DNA of 39,733 nucleotides from PMNU01 sp035480575 (lineage in GTDB: Bacteria > Patescibacteriota > Saccharimonadia > Saccharimonadales > UBA4665): NCBI GenBank assembly GCA_035480575.1, contig DATIHR010000012.1:1-39733 (forward strand), read 5' to 3'. Of the stretch, positions 17,182 through 23,851 are shown piece by piece (within the stretch, counting starts at the first letter, position 1; the number at the start of each line of letters is the position of its first letter). The notes under the pieces were generated by a model. That model did no database searches and had not been told where the DNA came from. It saw only the letters and a list, made by a program, of their open reading frames with translations. The position numbers and the translations under genes were made by a program.

Positions 17182-17666
17182 ACGACATAATAGTCAGGCA
17201 TCGTCCTGCATATAAACCCAGCCTAATCGCTGCAACACCCGCCGTACGCACCGCTTCGCCCGCTCGCTCTGCTGTCGCCCCGCGTCCAGCGCCAAAACGC
17301 GTATATCGTCAGACAGCAGCACGCCCACCTCGGAAAATGCCCTATTGGTTACAGATATTGCTTGCAACGCTCTTACTTCTAGCAGGGCCAATGATATTAC
17401 AGTCAGACGTACTCGGACAGCTGGCCGTCGTAGGGTACGGCGTATTCGCTTTCGTCCGGCGCATTCCAAGTCGCACCACTTTTACCCTCGCTCTTATTGC
17501 TATTGTCGCCACCGTCATTTTCCTGGTTGTACGAGGCAATTTTACCCCAGCGGGTAATTTTGCGACCTACACATTTTTGCTTTTATCAGTTGGGGTTATA
17601 TCCCTAACTCGCGAGATAAAAAAAGAAGGAGGTCGCGTATACAGCATCAAAAATAATAAAGCGTAA
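17178..17666 (+). CDS. Small polytopic membrane protein
   Basis: 162 residues: a basic, Ala/Pro-rich N-terminal tail of about 50 residues, then four hydrophobic segments. No family recognised. It overlaps the preceding gene by 4 nt and precedes the Gly/His-rich secreted protein by 25 bp, so it belongs to the glycan operon. The cluster thus begins and ends with small helical membrane proteins that have disordered soluble tails, one C-terminal and one N-terminal. Confidence 0.78.
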   Translation: MNDIIVRHRPAYKPSLIAATPAVRTASPARSAVAPRPAPKRVYRQTAARPPRKMPYWLQILLATLLLLAGPMILQSDVLGQLAVVGYGVFAFVRRIPSRTTFTLALIAIVATVIFLVVRGNFTPAGNFATYTFLLLSVGVISLTREIKKEGGRVYSIKNNKA

Positions 17667-17691
17667 ATAGTAATCTCAAGAGGAGAGGACA

Positions 17692-18057
17692 ATGTCTACA
17701 TTCATTAAGTCCCAAACATCGTCCAGCCCCAAGCGACGGACACAAAACAAAATAATTATTGGCTTCGCCGGTTTAGCGGCGGCAGCTATTTTGTCCGCCG
17801 GTGGCTTAGTTATGGCAGCGCCAAACGATAAGCCTTCCAAACAACAATGCGCCCAGGCTGGCTTCGCCAACTACGGCCAATGTGTTAAGGATTGGGCACA
17901 TCACCACGGAGGTCATGGCGGCGGCCATGGCGGTGGACACGGTGGCGGCGGTGGCGGTGGCTACGGCGGGAGCAATACGCTCAACGCTACCATCAATGTG
18001 GATGCATCAAATTCACACGATAATATCATTACTGTTATTATCAACTTCTTCAGGTAA
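17692..18057 (+). CDS. Secreted Gly/His-rich small protein
   Basis: 121 residues. A basic N-terminus precedes a hydrophobic segment (about 21-43) ending in VMAAPND, so it is either secreted or membrane-anchored. The outer part has two Cys in CAQAGFANYGQC (possible disulphide), then a low-complexity run of HHHGGHGGGHGGGHGGGG, then a beta-like tail. The His/Gly run could bind metal ions or act as a flexible spacer; both are guesses. GAGGAGAGG precedes the ATG and a strong terminator follows, so it is the last gene of the glycan operon. Confidence 0.85.
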   Translation: MSTFIKSQTSSSPKRRTQNKIIIGFAGLAAAAILSAGGLVMAAPNDKPSKQQCAQAGFANYGQCVKDWAHHHGGHGGGHGGGHGGGGGGGYGGSNTLNATINVDASNSHDNIITVIINFFR

Positions 18058-18082
18058 AAACACCTGGCTGAAGCAAAAAACA

Positions 18083-18112
18083 GGGCGCCCGTTAAAACGG
18101 GCGCCCGTTTTT
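18083..18112 (+). terminator. Intrinsic terminator at the end of the glycan cluster
   Basis: Perfect 11-bp GC-rich stem (18083-18093 / 18096-18106) with a 2-nt loop, followed by GTTTTT. It closes the 4661-18057 gene cluster. Confidence 0.93.
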
Positions 18113-18139
18113 GTGTACCAAGCCGATTCATTGTATTCT
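18111..18139 (+). promoter_or_regulatory. Leaderless-type promoter of the gene at 18150
   Basis: TTGTGT (18111-18116), 17 nt, TATTCT (18134-18139), then 10 nt to ATG. The -35 sits on the tail of the preceding terminator. Confidence 0.45.
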
Positions 18140-18149
18140 AATATGCACC

Positions 18150-18755
18150 ATGGCTGAAAAATCTACACCTTGGACCGGCCCGCTAGCTGGTGACTTCGTT
18201 CTGCGTAAACCACTCGAGGTATTAGGGCCGGAAAAAACGGCGGCATTGCTAGGCGATCTAGCAGCTACAGGTATGCAGATTGACCGTATTGCACCGGCCG
18301 AATTGACACACGACGCCAAGCGCGTTACCTACACCGACCTACGCGATTATATGCATACTACCGATAACCCTCGAGCCGACGCAATGGCGCATATGCTTGC
18401 CATGGGGCTTTGGAACGCCGGCATTATGATTGCACGAGCAAAGGGCGACACACCACCCCCAGCCCCTACTAGTATTATAAAAAGACAAACGGCGAGTCGT
18501 TTTCGCTACCTTACCGAAGGCGAACGCGCACTCTTAAGTAGGATCGATTTTGCTCTTAGCCCGGCAGGGGGTCTCGTTCAAGATGTAGCCGTCGACACCC
18601 AAGGCCTCGCCAGACTTTTATCTGCGCTGGTTGACTATCAGCATAAAAAACACAAAGGACTCATCCCCGGCCTTGGCCTCGGAAGCCTTCAAAAATTAGT
18701 CGCTATTGCCAACGCCAAACTTCCCCCCAACAAACACATTACTCTACCTTTTTAA
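18150..18755 (+). CDS. Protein of unknown function (201 aa)
   Basis: I do not recognise it. It is soluble, mostly helical by appearance, with a Pro-rich break (DTPPPAPTS) between an N-terminal part of ~110 residues and a C-terminal part. I start it at the ATG at 18150 (MAEKSTPW), which follows a -10 box; a start at 18111 would place the first 13 residues on terminator sequence. Its stop codon lies within the palindrome at 18749-18794. Confidence 0.75.
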   Translation: MAEKSTPWTGPLAGDFVLRKPLEVLGPEKTAALLGDLAATGMQIDRIAPAELTHDAKRVTYTDLRDYMHTTDNPRADAMAHMLAMGLWNAGIMIARAKGDTPPPAPTSIIKRQTASRFRYLTEGERALLSRIDFALSPAGGLVQDVAVDTQGLARLLSALVDYQHKKHKGLIPGLGLGSLQKLVAIANAKLPPNKHITLPF

Positions 18756-18794
18756 AGGACGGACCTTTAAAATTAAAGGTCCGTCCTTTAAAAA
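18749..18794. promoter_or_regulatory. Palindrome A: paired 15-bp dyads upstream of the ABC operon
   Basis: A perfect 22-bp inverted repeat with a 2-nt centre, built of two copies of a 15-bp unit, AAAGGACGGACCTTT (18754-18768) and its reverse complement (18775-18789). Each unit is itself a 5-5-5 dyad (AAAGG-N5-CCTTT). Unit centres are 21 bp apart, two helical turns. The whole lies 12 nt upstream of the TTGACA of the ABC operon. There is no T run on either side, so it is not a standard terminator. The same unit recurs at 22889-22927. Confidence 0.75.
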
Positions 18795-18806
18795 AGCTTT
18801 CGGCGG

Positions 18807-18835
18807 TTGACAGTTTGGGGAGGCTTGCCTACCAT
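18807..18835 (+). promoter_or_regulatory. Promoter of the ABC transporter operon (leaderless type)
   Basis: A perfect TTGACA (18807-18812), 17 nt, TACCAT (18830-18835), then 8 nt to ATG at 18844. Confidence 0.65.
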
Positions 18836-18843
18836 GGCGGCAC

Positions 18844-19578
18844 ATGAGACACGCAGTGCTTTCGGCGCGCCAGCTTTCAGTACGGCGCAGTGACGCGTTT
18901 ACCCTAACGGTGCCAAATCTTCAGTTTGCAGCCGGCTCCATAACCTGCATTGCCGGGCCAAACGGCAGTGGTAAATCTACGTTGCTGCATTGTCTGGTCG
19001 GATTGCTACAGCCCGACGTTGGCACTGTTTCGTTACAGGGGCAGCTAATAACGGCTAACCTACGGGTAACGAAAGCAGCGCTCGGGTACATTCCGGACGA
19101 CGAGGAATGGCTCATTAAAGAACTAACCGCGCAGGAATATTTTGCGCTGCTCGATAAAATATACGCTGAGGTCGGCGTTACCGGTTGTTTGCAGCGCGCA
19201 CATACACTTGCCGACACGCTACGCTTTACAACCTTTAAACAGCAATTGCAGTATTTAAGCCACGGCGACAAAAAGAAGGTGCAGCTGATAGCCGGATTAA
19301 TGCACCGACCTGCTGTCATTATTATTGATGAGCTACGGAATGGCCTGGACCCATTGGCGGTAATCGCTGCCGAATCTTTGCTGCAAGCCGAAGCAAAACG
19401 GGGCGCCTGCATAATTGCGGCCACGCACGATTTGTGGTGGGCACAACGGGTGGCGAAATCGGTACTCCTGCTTATAGACGGCCGGGTCGCCGTGCATGAC
19501 ACAACAAAACGCCTGCTAGCGCGGCATACGAGTATCGAACAATTGTTCCTAAGCCTGGTACAAACAACCCATGCGTAG
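18844..19578 (+). CDS. ABC transporter ATP-binding protein
   Basis: A 244-residue nucleotide-binding subunit. Walker A is GPNGSGKST (38-46), the signature is LSHGDKKK (138-145, in place of LSGGQ), Walker B with the catalytic Glu is IIIDE (159-163) and the switch His is in THD (195). The Q-loop Gln is not evident: the region reads GYIPDDEEW. The order ATPase then permease then a two-helix protein suggests an ABC-2-like exporter or a heme/lipid/peptide export system; the substrate is not readable. It is the first gene of an operon preceded by palindrome A. Confidence 0.92.
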   Translation: MRHAVLSARQLSVRRSDAFTLTVPNLQFAAGSITCIAGPNGSGKSTLLHCLVGLLQPDVGTVSLQGQLITANLRVTKAALGYIPDDEEWLIKELTAQEYFALLDKIYAEVGVTGCLQRAHTLADTLRFTTFKQQLQYLSHGDKKKVQLIAGLMHRPAVIIIDELRNGLDPLAVIAAESLLQAEAKRGACIIAATHDLWWAQRVAKSVLLLIDGRVAVHDTTKRLLARHTSIEQLFLSLVQTTHA

Positions 19579-20908
19579 CATATACACCGTTGCCATTGCC
19601 CACAGTTTTGGTAGCGGGAGCAAACGGCCGTTCCATGCTGCCATAGCACGACTAAGCATGTTCGGCATCGCTGCCGCTACGATGAGCCTACTGGTCGGCC
19701 ATGGCCTACAGAAGCTACCGCTCAGCCCTGTTCCGCACGCCTGGTTGCTTGCATGCCCCGCTAGTGTAGTGGTCCAGGCAGCGGCCGTCTGCTCGCTGGT
19801 TATCGCCATGGGGATTATGCGTGTAGATATGCACGAACGTTTTATTCGATTACTGCTCATCTGGCCCCTTACTGCACGAACACGATGGGCACTGTACATG
19901 TTGCCGAGCTTGATACTTGTGTTGTTAAGCACCCTGCTTGTCGCCTGGCCTTTGGCTGTCGCACTCACGCAACTTGGGCTCGCTGTGCCACTCATAATTG
20001 CGGCTTTCATTGCCGGATGCGCTACGGCTCTAGCGCTCGTCCAGAGCGTGCCACGCAACTATAGTCCACTCCTGCTAGCCTGGATTCCTTGCAACCTGTG
20101 GCTGGAATACGCAATGCTCACACGTATAGGCAATGCCAGCTTGCCGTTACATACGCGCGGCTGGTACGCTGCAGCACTCGCGAGCGTATTTGCACTACTT
20201 ATAGCCCTTGCTCTACGCACCGTTAAACGACTGACTACTACGTTGACTACGGTGCAGTCCCAAACACACAATCACCGGGCATTACCCCCGGCCGTATGGT
20301 TTTTGGCAAAACTGCTCCGCAGTCCAAGCAGCCGCATCAGTTTTGTGGGCTGCCTGGCCATTAGCTTGTTTGTAAGTATCGGCGCACGACGCCAGGGCGC
20401 AACCGAACCAGCCGCTATTAGCCTTATTGGCGCCTTGCTAGCCGCGTCATTCGCAACCGACATACGCGCCCGCGCACGGCGGGTCTGGCCGGCAGAGATT
20501 ACAGCCTTACGAGGGTCACTCAACTTTGTGGGCATCTATCTCTTGCACGCCTTTTTGGGGTGTATGCTTGCCATATCGCCCATTATCTTTACACTGACAA
20601 CACTGCCATATCATTGGTCGCTTGCCACCGGATTACATACGTGCCTGCAACTTTCCATAGGCATATGCGCTGGTGCTTCTGCCGGCAGCATACTCGTACC
20701 CGAAGGCAGAGACATAAGCAGCCAGTTTACAGCCGGCATTATCGTGCTGGCCATACTATTTGCCGCGCCACAACTTAGTAGCTTGCAGCACCTACCCCTC
20801 GCCTGGCGCAATATCACCGATGGGATCGTAATCGCCGTGCTCCTGGTAATCATTTTTGCCATTGAATATAAACGTAACCCATTCTTCTGGAGGCAATCCC
20901 ATGCATAG
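19571..20908 (+). CDS. ABC transporter permease-like membrane protein
   Basis: 445 residues with about 12 hydrophobic segments and few charged loops; it overlaps the ATPase gene by 8 nt and is surely its membrane partner. No classical permease motif is evident to me; the general look is that of ABC-2-type or CcmB/EcsB-like permeases. A central hydrophilic stretch (TVKRLTTTLTTVQSQTHNH) divides it into two halves. Its stop overlaps the next start. Confidence 0.8.
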   Translation: MRSIYTVAIAHSFGSGSKRPFHAAIARLSMFGIAAATMSLLVGHGLQKLPLSPVPHAWLLACPASVVVQAAAVCSLVIAMGIMRVDMHERFIRLLLIWPLTARTRWALYMLPSLILVLLSTLLVAWPLAVALTQLGLAVPLIIAAFIAGCATALALVQSVPRNYSPLLLAWIPCNLWLEYAMLTRIGNASLPLHTRGWYAAALASVFALLIALALRTVKRLTTTLTTVQSQTHNHRALPPAVWFLAKLLRSPSSRISFVGCLAISLFVSIGARRQGATEPAAISLIGALLAASFATDIRARARRVWPAEITALRGSLNFVGIYLLHAFLGCMLAISPIIFTLTTLPYHWSLATGLHTCLQLSIGICAGASAGSILVPEGRDISSQFTAGIIVLAILFAAPQLSSLQHLPLAWRNITDGIVIAVLLVIIFAIEYKRNPFFWRQSHA

Positions 20909-21218
20909 CAAACCCAACCTGCAGGCCTACCTAACGCGATACATACGTATAGGCATACTAGTCGGCATTGCTATATGGTCACTGTTATTAGCGTTAACAG
21001 TAGCAAAAGTAATGGGCCACCATGCTGCAAGTACGCACAATCTGACGCTCGGGCCGCTGAAACTCGCCACCTTTACTAGTTCCATACAGGCCGACAGTTC
21101 TACTATTTTTACCATCGCACTTAAGCCAGGCGTACTTGCATACTTAAGCATATGTGCTGCGTTCGGAGCCAGTATTGGTTACCTGATGCATGCAAAACGA
21201 AGCATACACAAACTATAG
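20901..21218 (+). CDS. Two-helix membrane protein of the ABC operon
   Basis: 105 residues with a hydrophobic segment near each end (about 14-34 and 78-95) and a ~40-residue extracytoplasmic loop between them. No family recognised. GGAGG precedes the ATG at 20901 and the start lies within the last codons of the permease gene; a longer start at 20856 would overlap the permease by 53 nt and lacks a site. It is probably an accessory subunit of the transporter. Confidence 0.78.
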   Translation: MHSKPNLQAYLTRYIRIGILVGIAIWSLLLALTVAKVMGHHAASTHNLTLGPLKLATFTSSIQADSSTIFTIALKPGVLAYLSICAAFGASIGYLMHAKRSIHKL

Positions 21219-21320
21219 ACATGTCCGATGGCGAATGAGCTAGGACGCGCCGCCGGCCCTATCGTATGTAAATCGTGCACATTCTACCGCTTCAGGCCTA
21301 ACGGTTCTACGAATCTACGA

Positions 21321-21704
21321 TTATTTAAGCGTGCCGACGACTTCTAGGGTAGACAGCTTGGATTTGCCATGGGGCGATTGCTTGATCGCCTGGCTTAAAT
21401 CGCGACCGCAGCTGGCCTTGCCTTCAGAACTTGTGTGTTCACCGTTTTGCCACAAACGACCTTGATCTATTTTGTATACCGTACCGTCTACGGCCACATA
21501 ACACGCATGGCCATTTTTGCCGTCGTAGGCCGACAATTGCGCTATGGTAAAAGTACCTTTACCGTTATGCTGCGCGCGCGCAGCTAACACACTCTTCAAT
21601 ATAAATGCACCAGCGACAACGAGCACTGCGACAACAATGCTTATGAGCAGGCCCTTATTCCTTTTAGCCGGCACTTTGGCCTTCTGATGCTCCGTCTCTT
21701 CCAT
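21321..21704 (-). CDS. Membrane-anchored cytochrome b5-like heme/steroid-binding protein
   Basis: 127 residues. One N-terminal helix (about 19-40) anchors an outward-facing domain (about 50-127) that matches the cytochrome b5-like predicted heme/steroid-binding group. It shows FTIAQLSAYDGKNGHACYVAVDGTVYKI, GRLWQNGEH, a CGRDLSQAIKQSPHG segment and VVGTLK. In this group heme or steroid binding is predicted rather than proven for most members. It follows the Cys/His-rich gene by 12 bp, with AAGGACC before its ATG, so the two are one operon. Confidence 0.88.
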   Translation of the reverse strand: MEETEHQKAKVPAKRNKGLLISIVVAVLVVAGAFILKSVLAARAQHNGKGTFTIAQLSAYDGKNGHACYVAVDGTVYKIDQGRLWQNGEHTSSEGKASCGRDLSQAIKQSPHGKSKLSTLEVVGTLK

Positions 21705-21716
21705 ATCAAATGGTCC

Positions 21717-22847
21717 TTATTTAAACGTGGCGTAGTACGATGTTACTTCGTCCAGACAGCGGCCGGTAATTGTCGGCTCAAAGACGGCGCAAAACTGTTT
21801 GGCCTTTGCGTCGCTATGGTAATACGATATAAAATCGCGCACCGCGCCCAGCATGCAGTTCTCCAGTCCAGAATAATCTAATGCCTGGTCGCAATGTTCT
21901 TTTGTTTTCGCGATGTCGCTTACGGTGCTACCCGACGCATCACGCCCCAAGCTCTGGTAGCAAATGGTCGTATAGGCTGGGTCGGCCACGTCGCGGCATA
22001 AACGGAAGCCATCCGCAAAATTATAGCTATTTTGTTTTAGAGCATATGACGTTTGCATTAGGTAGCACTGATATTTGTACGATTCGGCAACAGCGGTGCA
22101 CGGGTACATGGGCTGATCAGGCTTGAGGTAATCGCTTTTGCCGTCCTGGCGTACATCTACCATAACGTTTTCCATAAATACGCCGCCATAGCACGAGCTG
22201 CGCTCCCAGCTGTCTTTCAAAAGGTCGCATGTCTTAAGCGCAGTAAACAGATTGTAGTTATCTACCGCCATAAAGCCGTGGCCCAGGCCGTGCACACAGT
22301 TATAGTGATCAAACGAATAGCGTTTGTGTTTGGCTAAATCTTTACATATGTTATTCGCCTGTTTTTTAATCTCGTCCCGGCCCATTTTGCCGACTGCCTG
22401 TTCGGTAATGCCATGGTAGTAACCAGACCAACAAAAGTTATCGCCATTTTCGAATGCCTTGCCCAGCGAGCCATACTTGTCGTAGCCGGCGTGGCCAACT
22501 TGGTGAGCCAGCTGATGACACTGGCTCACCACATATTCGTCGCCCTGGTCGTACAGCTGTTGCATTTCGGCCAATGCAGTTTTAGGGTTAGCCGATTTTG
22601 TTTCAGCCTGAAAATATGTCGAATAGCATTGAAACTTCGTCTCTGGCTTGCACGATGCAAGCTCGCTTAAGGAACGCACCGGTTTAATGGCCGTGTCCTT
22701 AGCGCCCAGCGACGGCATAAAAATAATGGCGGCCGCAATGAGCAACCCCAACACAATCACTGCAATGGGCGCGTACTTGCCGTACCGTCGCCACAGTTTC
22801 TTGAGTCGTTTACTAGCACGCGCACCTACACCTTTAGGCACTTTCAT
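21717..22847 (-). CDS. Membrane-anchored Cys/His-rich extracytoplasmic protein of unknown function
   Basis: 376 residues: a basic N-terminus, one helix (about 27-48), then an outward-facing domain with 16 cysteines and conspicuous His motifs: CHQLAHQVGHAGYDKYG, FCWSGYYHGITE, and CVHGLGHGFM. There is no CxxCH, so it is not a c-type cytochrome. The evenly spaced Cys suggest disulphides and the HxxxH / HGxGHG motifs a metal or cofactor site. I do not know its function. The adjacent b5-like gene suggests a redox or heme-related partner, which is inference. Translation looks leaderless: CATACT ends 7 nt before ATG. Confidence 0.85.
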   Translation of the reverse strand: MKVPKGVGARASKRLKKLWRRYGKYAPIAVIVLGLLIAAAIIFMPSLGAKDTAIKPVRSLSELASCKPETKFQCYSTYFQAETKSANPKTALAEMQQLYDQGDEYVVSQCHQLAHQVGHAGYDKYGSLGKAFENGDNFCWSGYYHGITEQAVGKMGRDEIKKQANNICKDLAKHKRYSFDHYNCVHGLGHGFMAVDNYNLFTALKTCDLLKDSWERSSCYGGVFMENVMVDVRQDGKSDYLKPDQPMYPCTAVAESYKYQCYLMQTSYALKQNSYNFADGFRLCRDVADPAYTTICYQSLGRDASGSTVSDIAKTKEHCDQALDYSGLENCMLGAVRDFISYYHSDAKAKQFCAVFEPTITGRCLDEVTSYYATFK

Positions 22848-22854
22848 ACATACC

Positions 22855-22884
22855 AGTATGCCAAAACCCCGGCATATTACCTAA
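22855..22884 (-). promoter_or_regulatory. Promoter of the Cys/His-rich / b5-like operon (leaderless type)
   Basis: On minus: TTAGGT (22879-22884), 18 nt, CATACT (22855-22860), then 7 nt to ATG at 22847. Palindrome B begins 4 nt upstream of the -35. Confidence 0.5.
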
Positions 22885-22888
22885 TAAT

Positions 22889-22927
22889 TTAAAGGTCCGT
22901 CCTTTTAATAAAAGGACGGACCTTTAA
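22889..22927. promoter_or_regulatory. Palindrome B: the same 15-bp dyads in reversed order
   Basis: A perfect 19-bp inverted repeat with a 1-nt centre. Its units are AAAGGTCCGTCCTTT (22891-22905) and its reverse complement (22911-22925), with centres 20 bp apart. It uses the same unit as 18749-18794 with the two units in the opposite order. It lies just upstream of the -35 of the minus-strand operon and abuts the remnant Nudix gene on the other side. Confidence 0.75.
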
Positions 22928-22929
22928 GC

Positions 22930-23211
22930 AGGAAGCGTCTATATGGGCTGGCCCGGGAAGTGCTCGAAGAGACTGGCCTAACAGTCCAGATTGGTAAACC
23001 GCTCTACGTAGGCGAATGGCACCCGGTCATTAAAGACGTGCCACATCAAATTGTTGCGCTGTTCATGGTTTGCACGGCCAATACAGACATCGTACGACTA
23101 AGCGACGAGCATGACCACGCCGAATGGGTCACCGCCGATTCGTGGCACAAACTGGACGTTATGCCACCAGACGATAAGGTCCTGCGTGCGTACTTTGCTG
23201 ATCCGCAATAA
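22930..23211 (+). pseudogene. Nudix hydrolase remnant, N-terminally truncated
   Basis: An open frame of about 90 codons reads LAREVLEETGLTVQIG..., the second half of a Nudix box (REUxEExGU), followed by a normal Nudix C-terminal half. The first half of the box and everything before it are absent: the sequence runs into palindrome B. In another frame the bases just after the palindrome read AGSVYMG, which would be the expected residues before LAREV if one base were lost near 22945. I therefore take it as a decayed gene: truncated, frame-shifted, without a start or ribosome site. It overlaps the opposing gene by 53 nt. Confidence 0.7.
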
Positions 23212-23803
23212 TACTTGAACCAATAAACGCTACATTGTCGACATTGGCTGGGCCAACGTTAAGCCACGTTGGTACTTCTTTTTTGATTGCTTGCTGGACC
23301 GCCCGTAAGGCATTTGGATTTTGTGCGTAGGCAATCACGCCCATAATCTTGTTTCCTAGCCAGTCAAGGTAACTTGGCGGCAGTCCTGCGTAGTGCTCTA
23401 CAGTAGTCAATACATGTGTACGCTCGGCAACCAAATCAGGATTAGCCGCCGCTACCCCCAAACTATAGTGCGATAACGAACTAGTGAGGCCTGGTTTTAG
23501 GTTCCAGAACTGGTTTCTAGATACGCGGAGATCATAGTCAGCCGTACCCGGCAACGTTCGCAGTACCGCATCCCCAAGCGCAGTGACGTTTTCGTCACTC
23601 CACCGCCCGCCAGCCGCACGCAACGCCCAATCAATCTCCTGTGCGCTTACTAAGGTGTATCGGTGCGTATTAGGCTGCACCCACTGTACTTCCCGGCCTT
23701 CCGGCCCTGCAGCCTTCTGAAATGCTTCCACCATCTTTTCGTCAATACCCGGCATTGCGCGGTATACTTCGAACCCTGGCATGTGAGGAGTTTCTTCTGA
23801 CAT
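23159..23803 (-). CDS. Protein of unknown function (214 aa)
   Basis: I do not recognise this soluble protein. It starts MSEETPHMPGFEVYRAMPG and contains VQWVQPNTHRYTL and ERTHVLTTVEHY, faintly like the paired His motifs of 2'-5' RNA ligase-type phosphoesterases, but with the wrong spacing inside the motifs, so I do not assign that. Its last ~17 codons overlap the Nudix remnant on the other strand. The start follows TTGTAT-17 nt-TATAGT by 8 nt, without a Shine-Dalgarno site. Confidence 0.78.
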   Translation of the reverse strand: MSEETPHMPGFEVYRAMPGIDEKMVEAFQKAAGPEGREVQWVQPNTHRYTLVSAQEIDWALRAAGGRWSDENVTALGDAVLRTLPGTADYDLRVSRNQFWNLKPGLTSSLSHYSLGVAAANPDLVAERTHVLTTVEHYAGLPPSYLDWLGNKIMGVIAYAQNPNALRAVQQAIKKEVPTWLNVGPANVDNVAFIGSSIIADQQSTHAGPYRLVA

Positions 23804-23811
23804 TGCACTGC

Positions 23812-23840
23812 ACTATACCATAGCGCAATTACCTATACAA
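23812..23840 (-). promoter_or_regulatory. Leaderless-type promoter of the gene at 23803
   Basis: On minus: TTGTAT (23835-23840), 17 nt, TATAGT (23812-23817), then 8 nt to ATG. Confidence 0.55.
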
Positions 23841-23851
23841 TAATCTAATAA

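Noticed and set aside
18749..18794. Palindrome A as an intrinsic terminator
   Set aside because: Strong stem, but flanked by T before and A after the stem, the reverse of what is needed, on both strands. Its position before the -35 and its second copy before another promoter fit an operator better.
18921..19649. Minus-strand frame of 242 codons opposite the ABC ATPase
   Set aside because: The plus strand encodes an ATPase with all its motifs; the opposing frame is Cys/Ser-rich noise.
21717..22847. Multiheme c-type cytochrome
   Set aside because: Many Cys and His, but not a single CxxCH motif.
23159..23803. 2H phosphoesterase (2'-5' RNA ligase-like) assignment for the 214-residue protein
   Set aside because: There are two His/Thr motifs (HRYTL, HVLTT), but each has one residue too many between His and Thr, and the rest does not follow the family.
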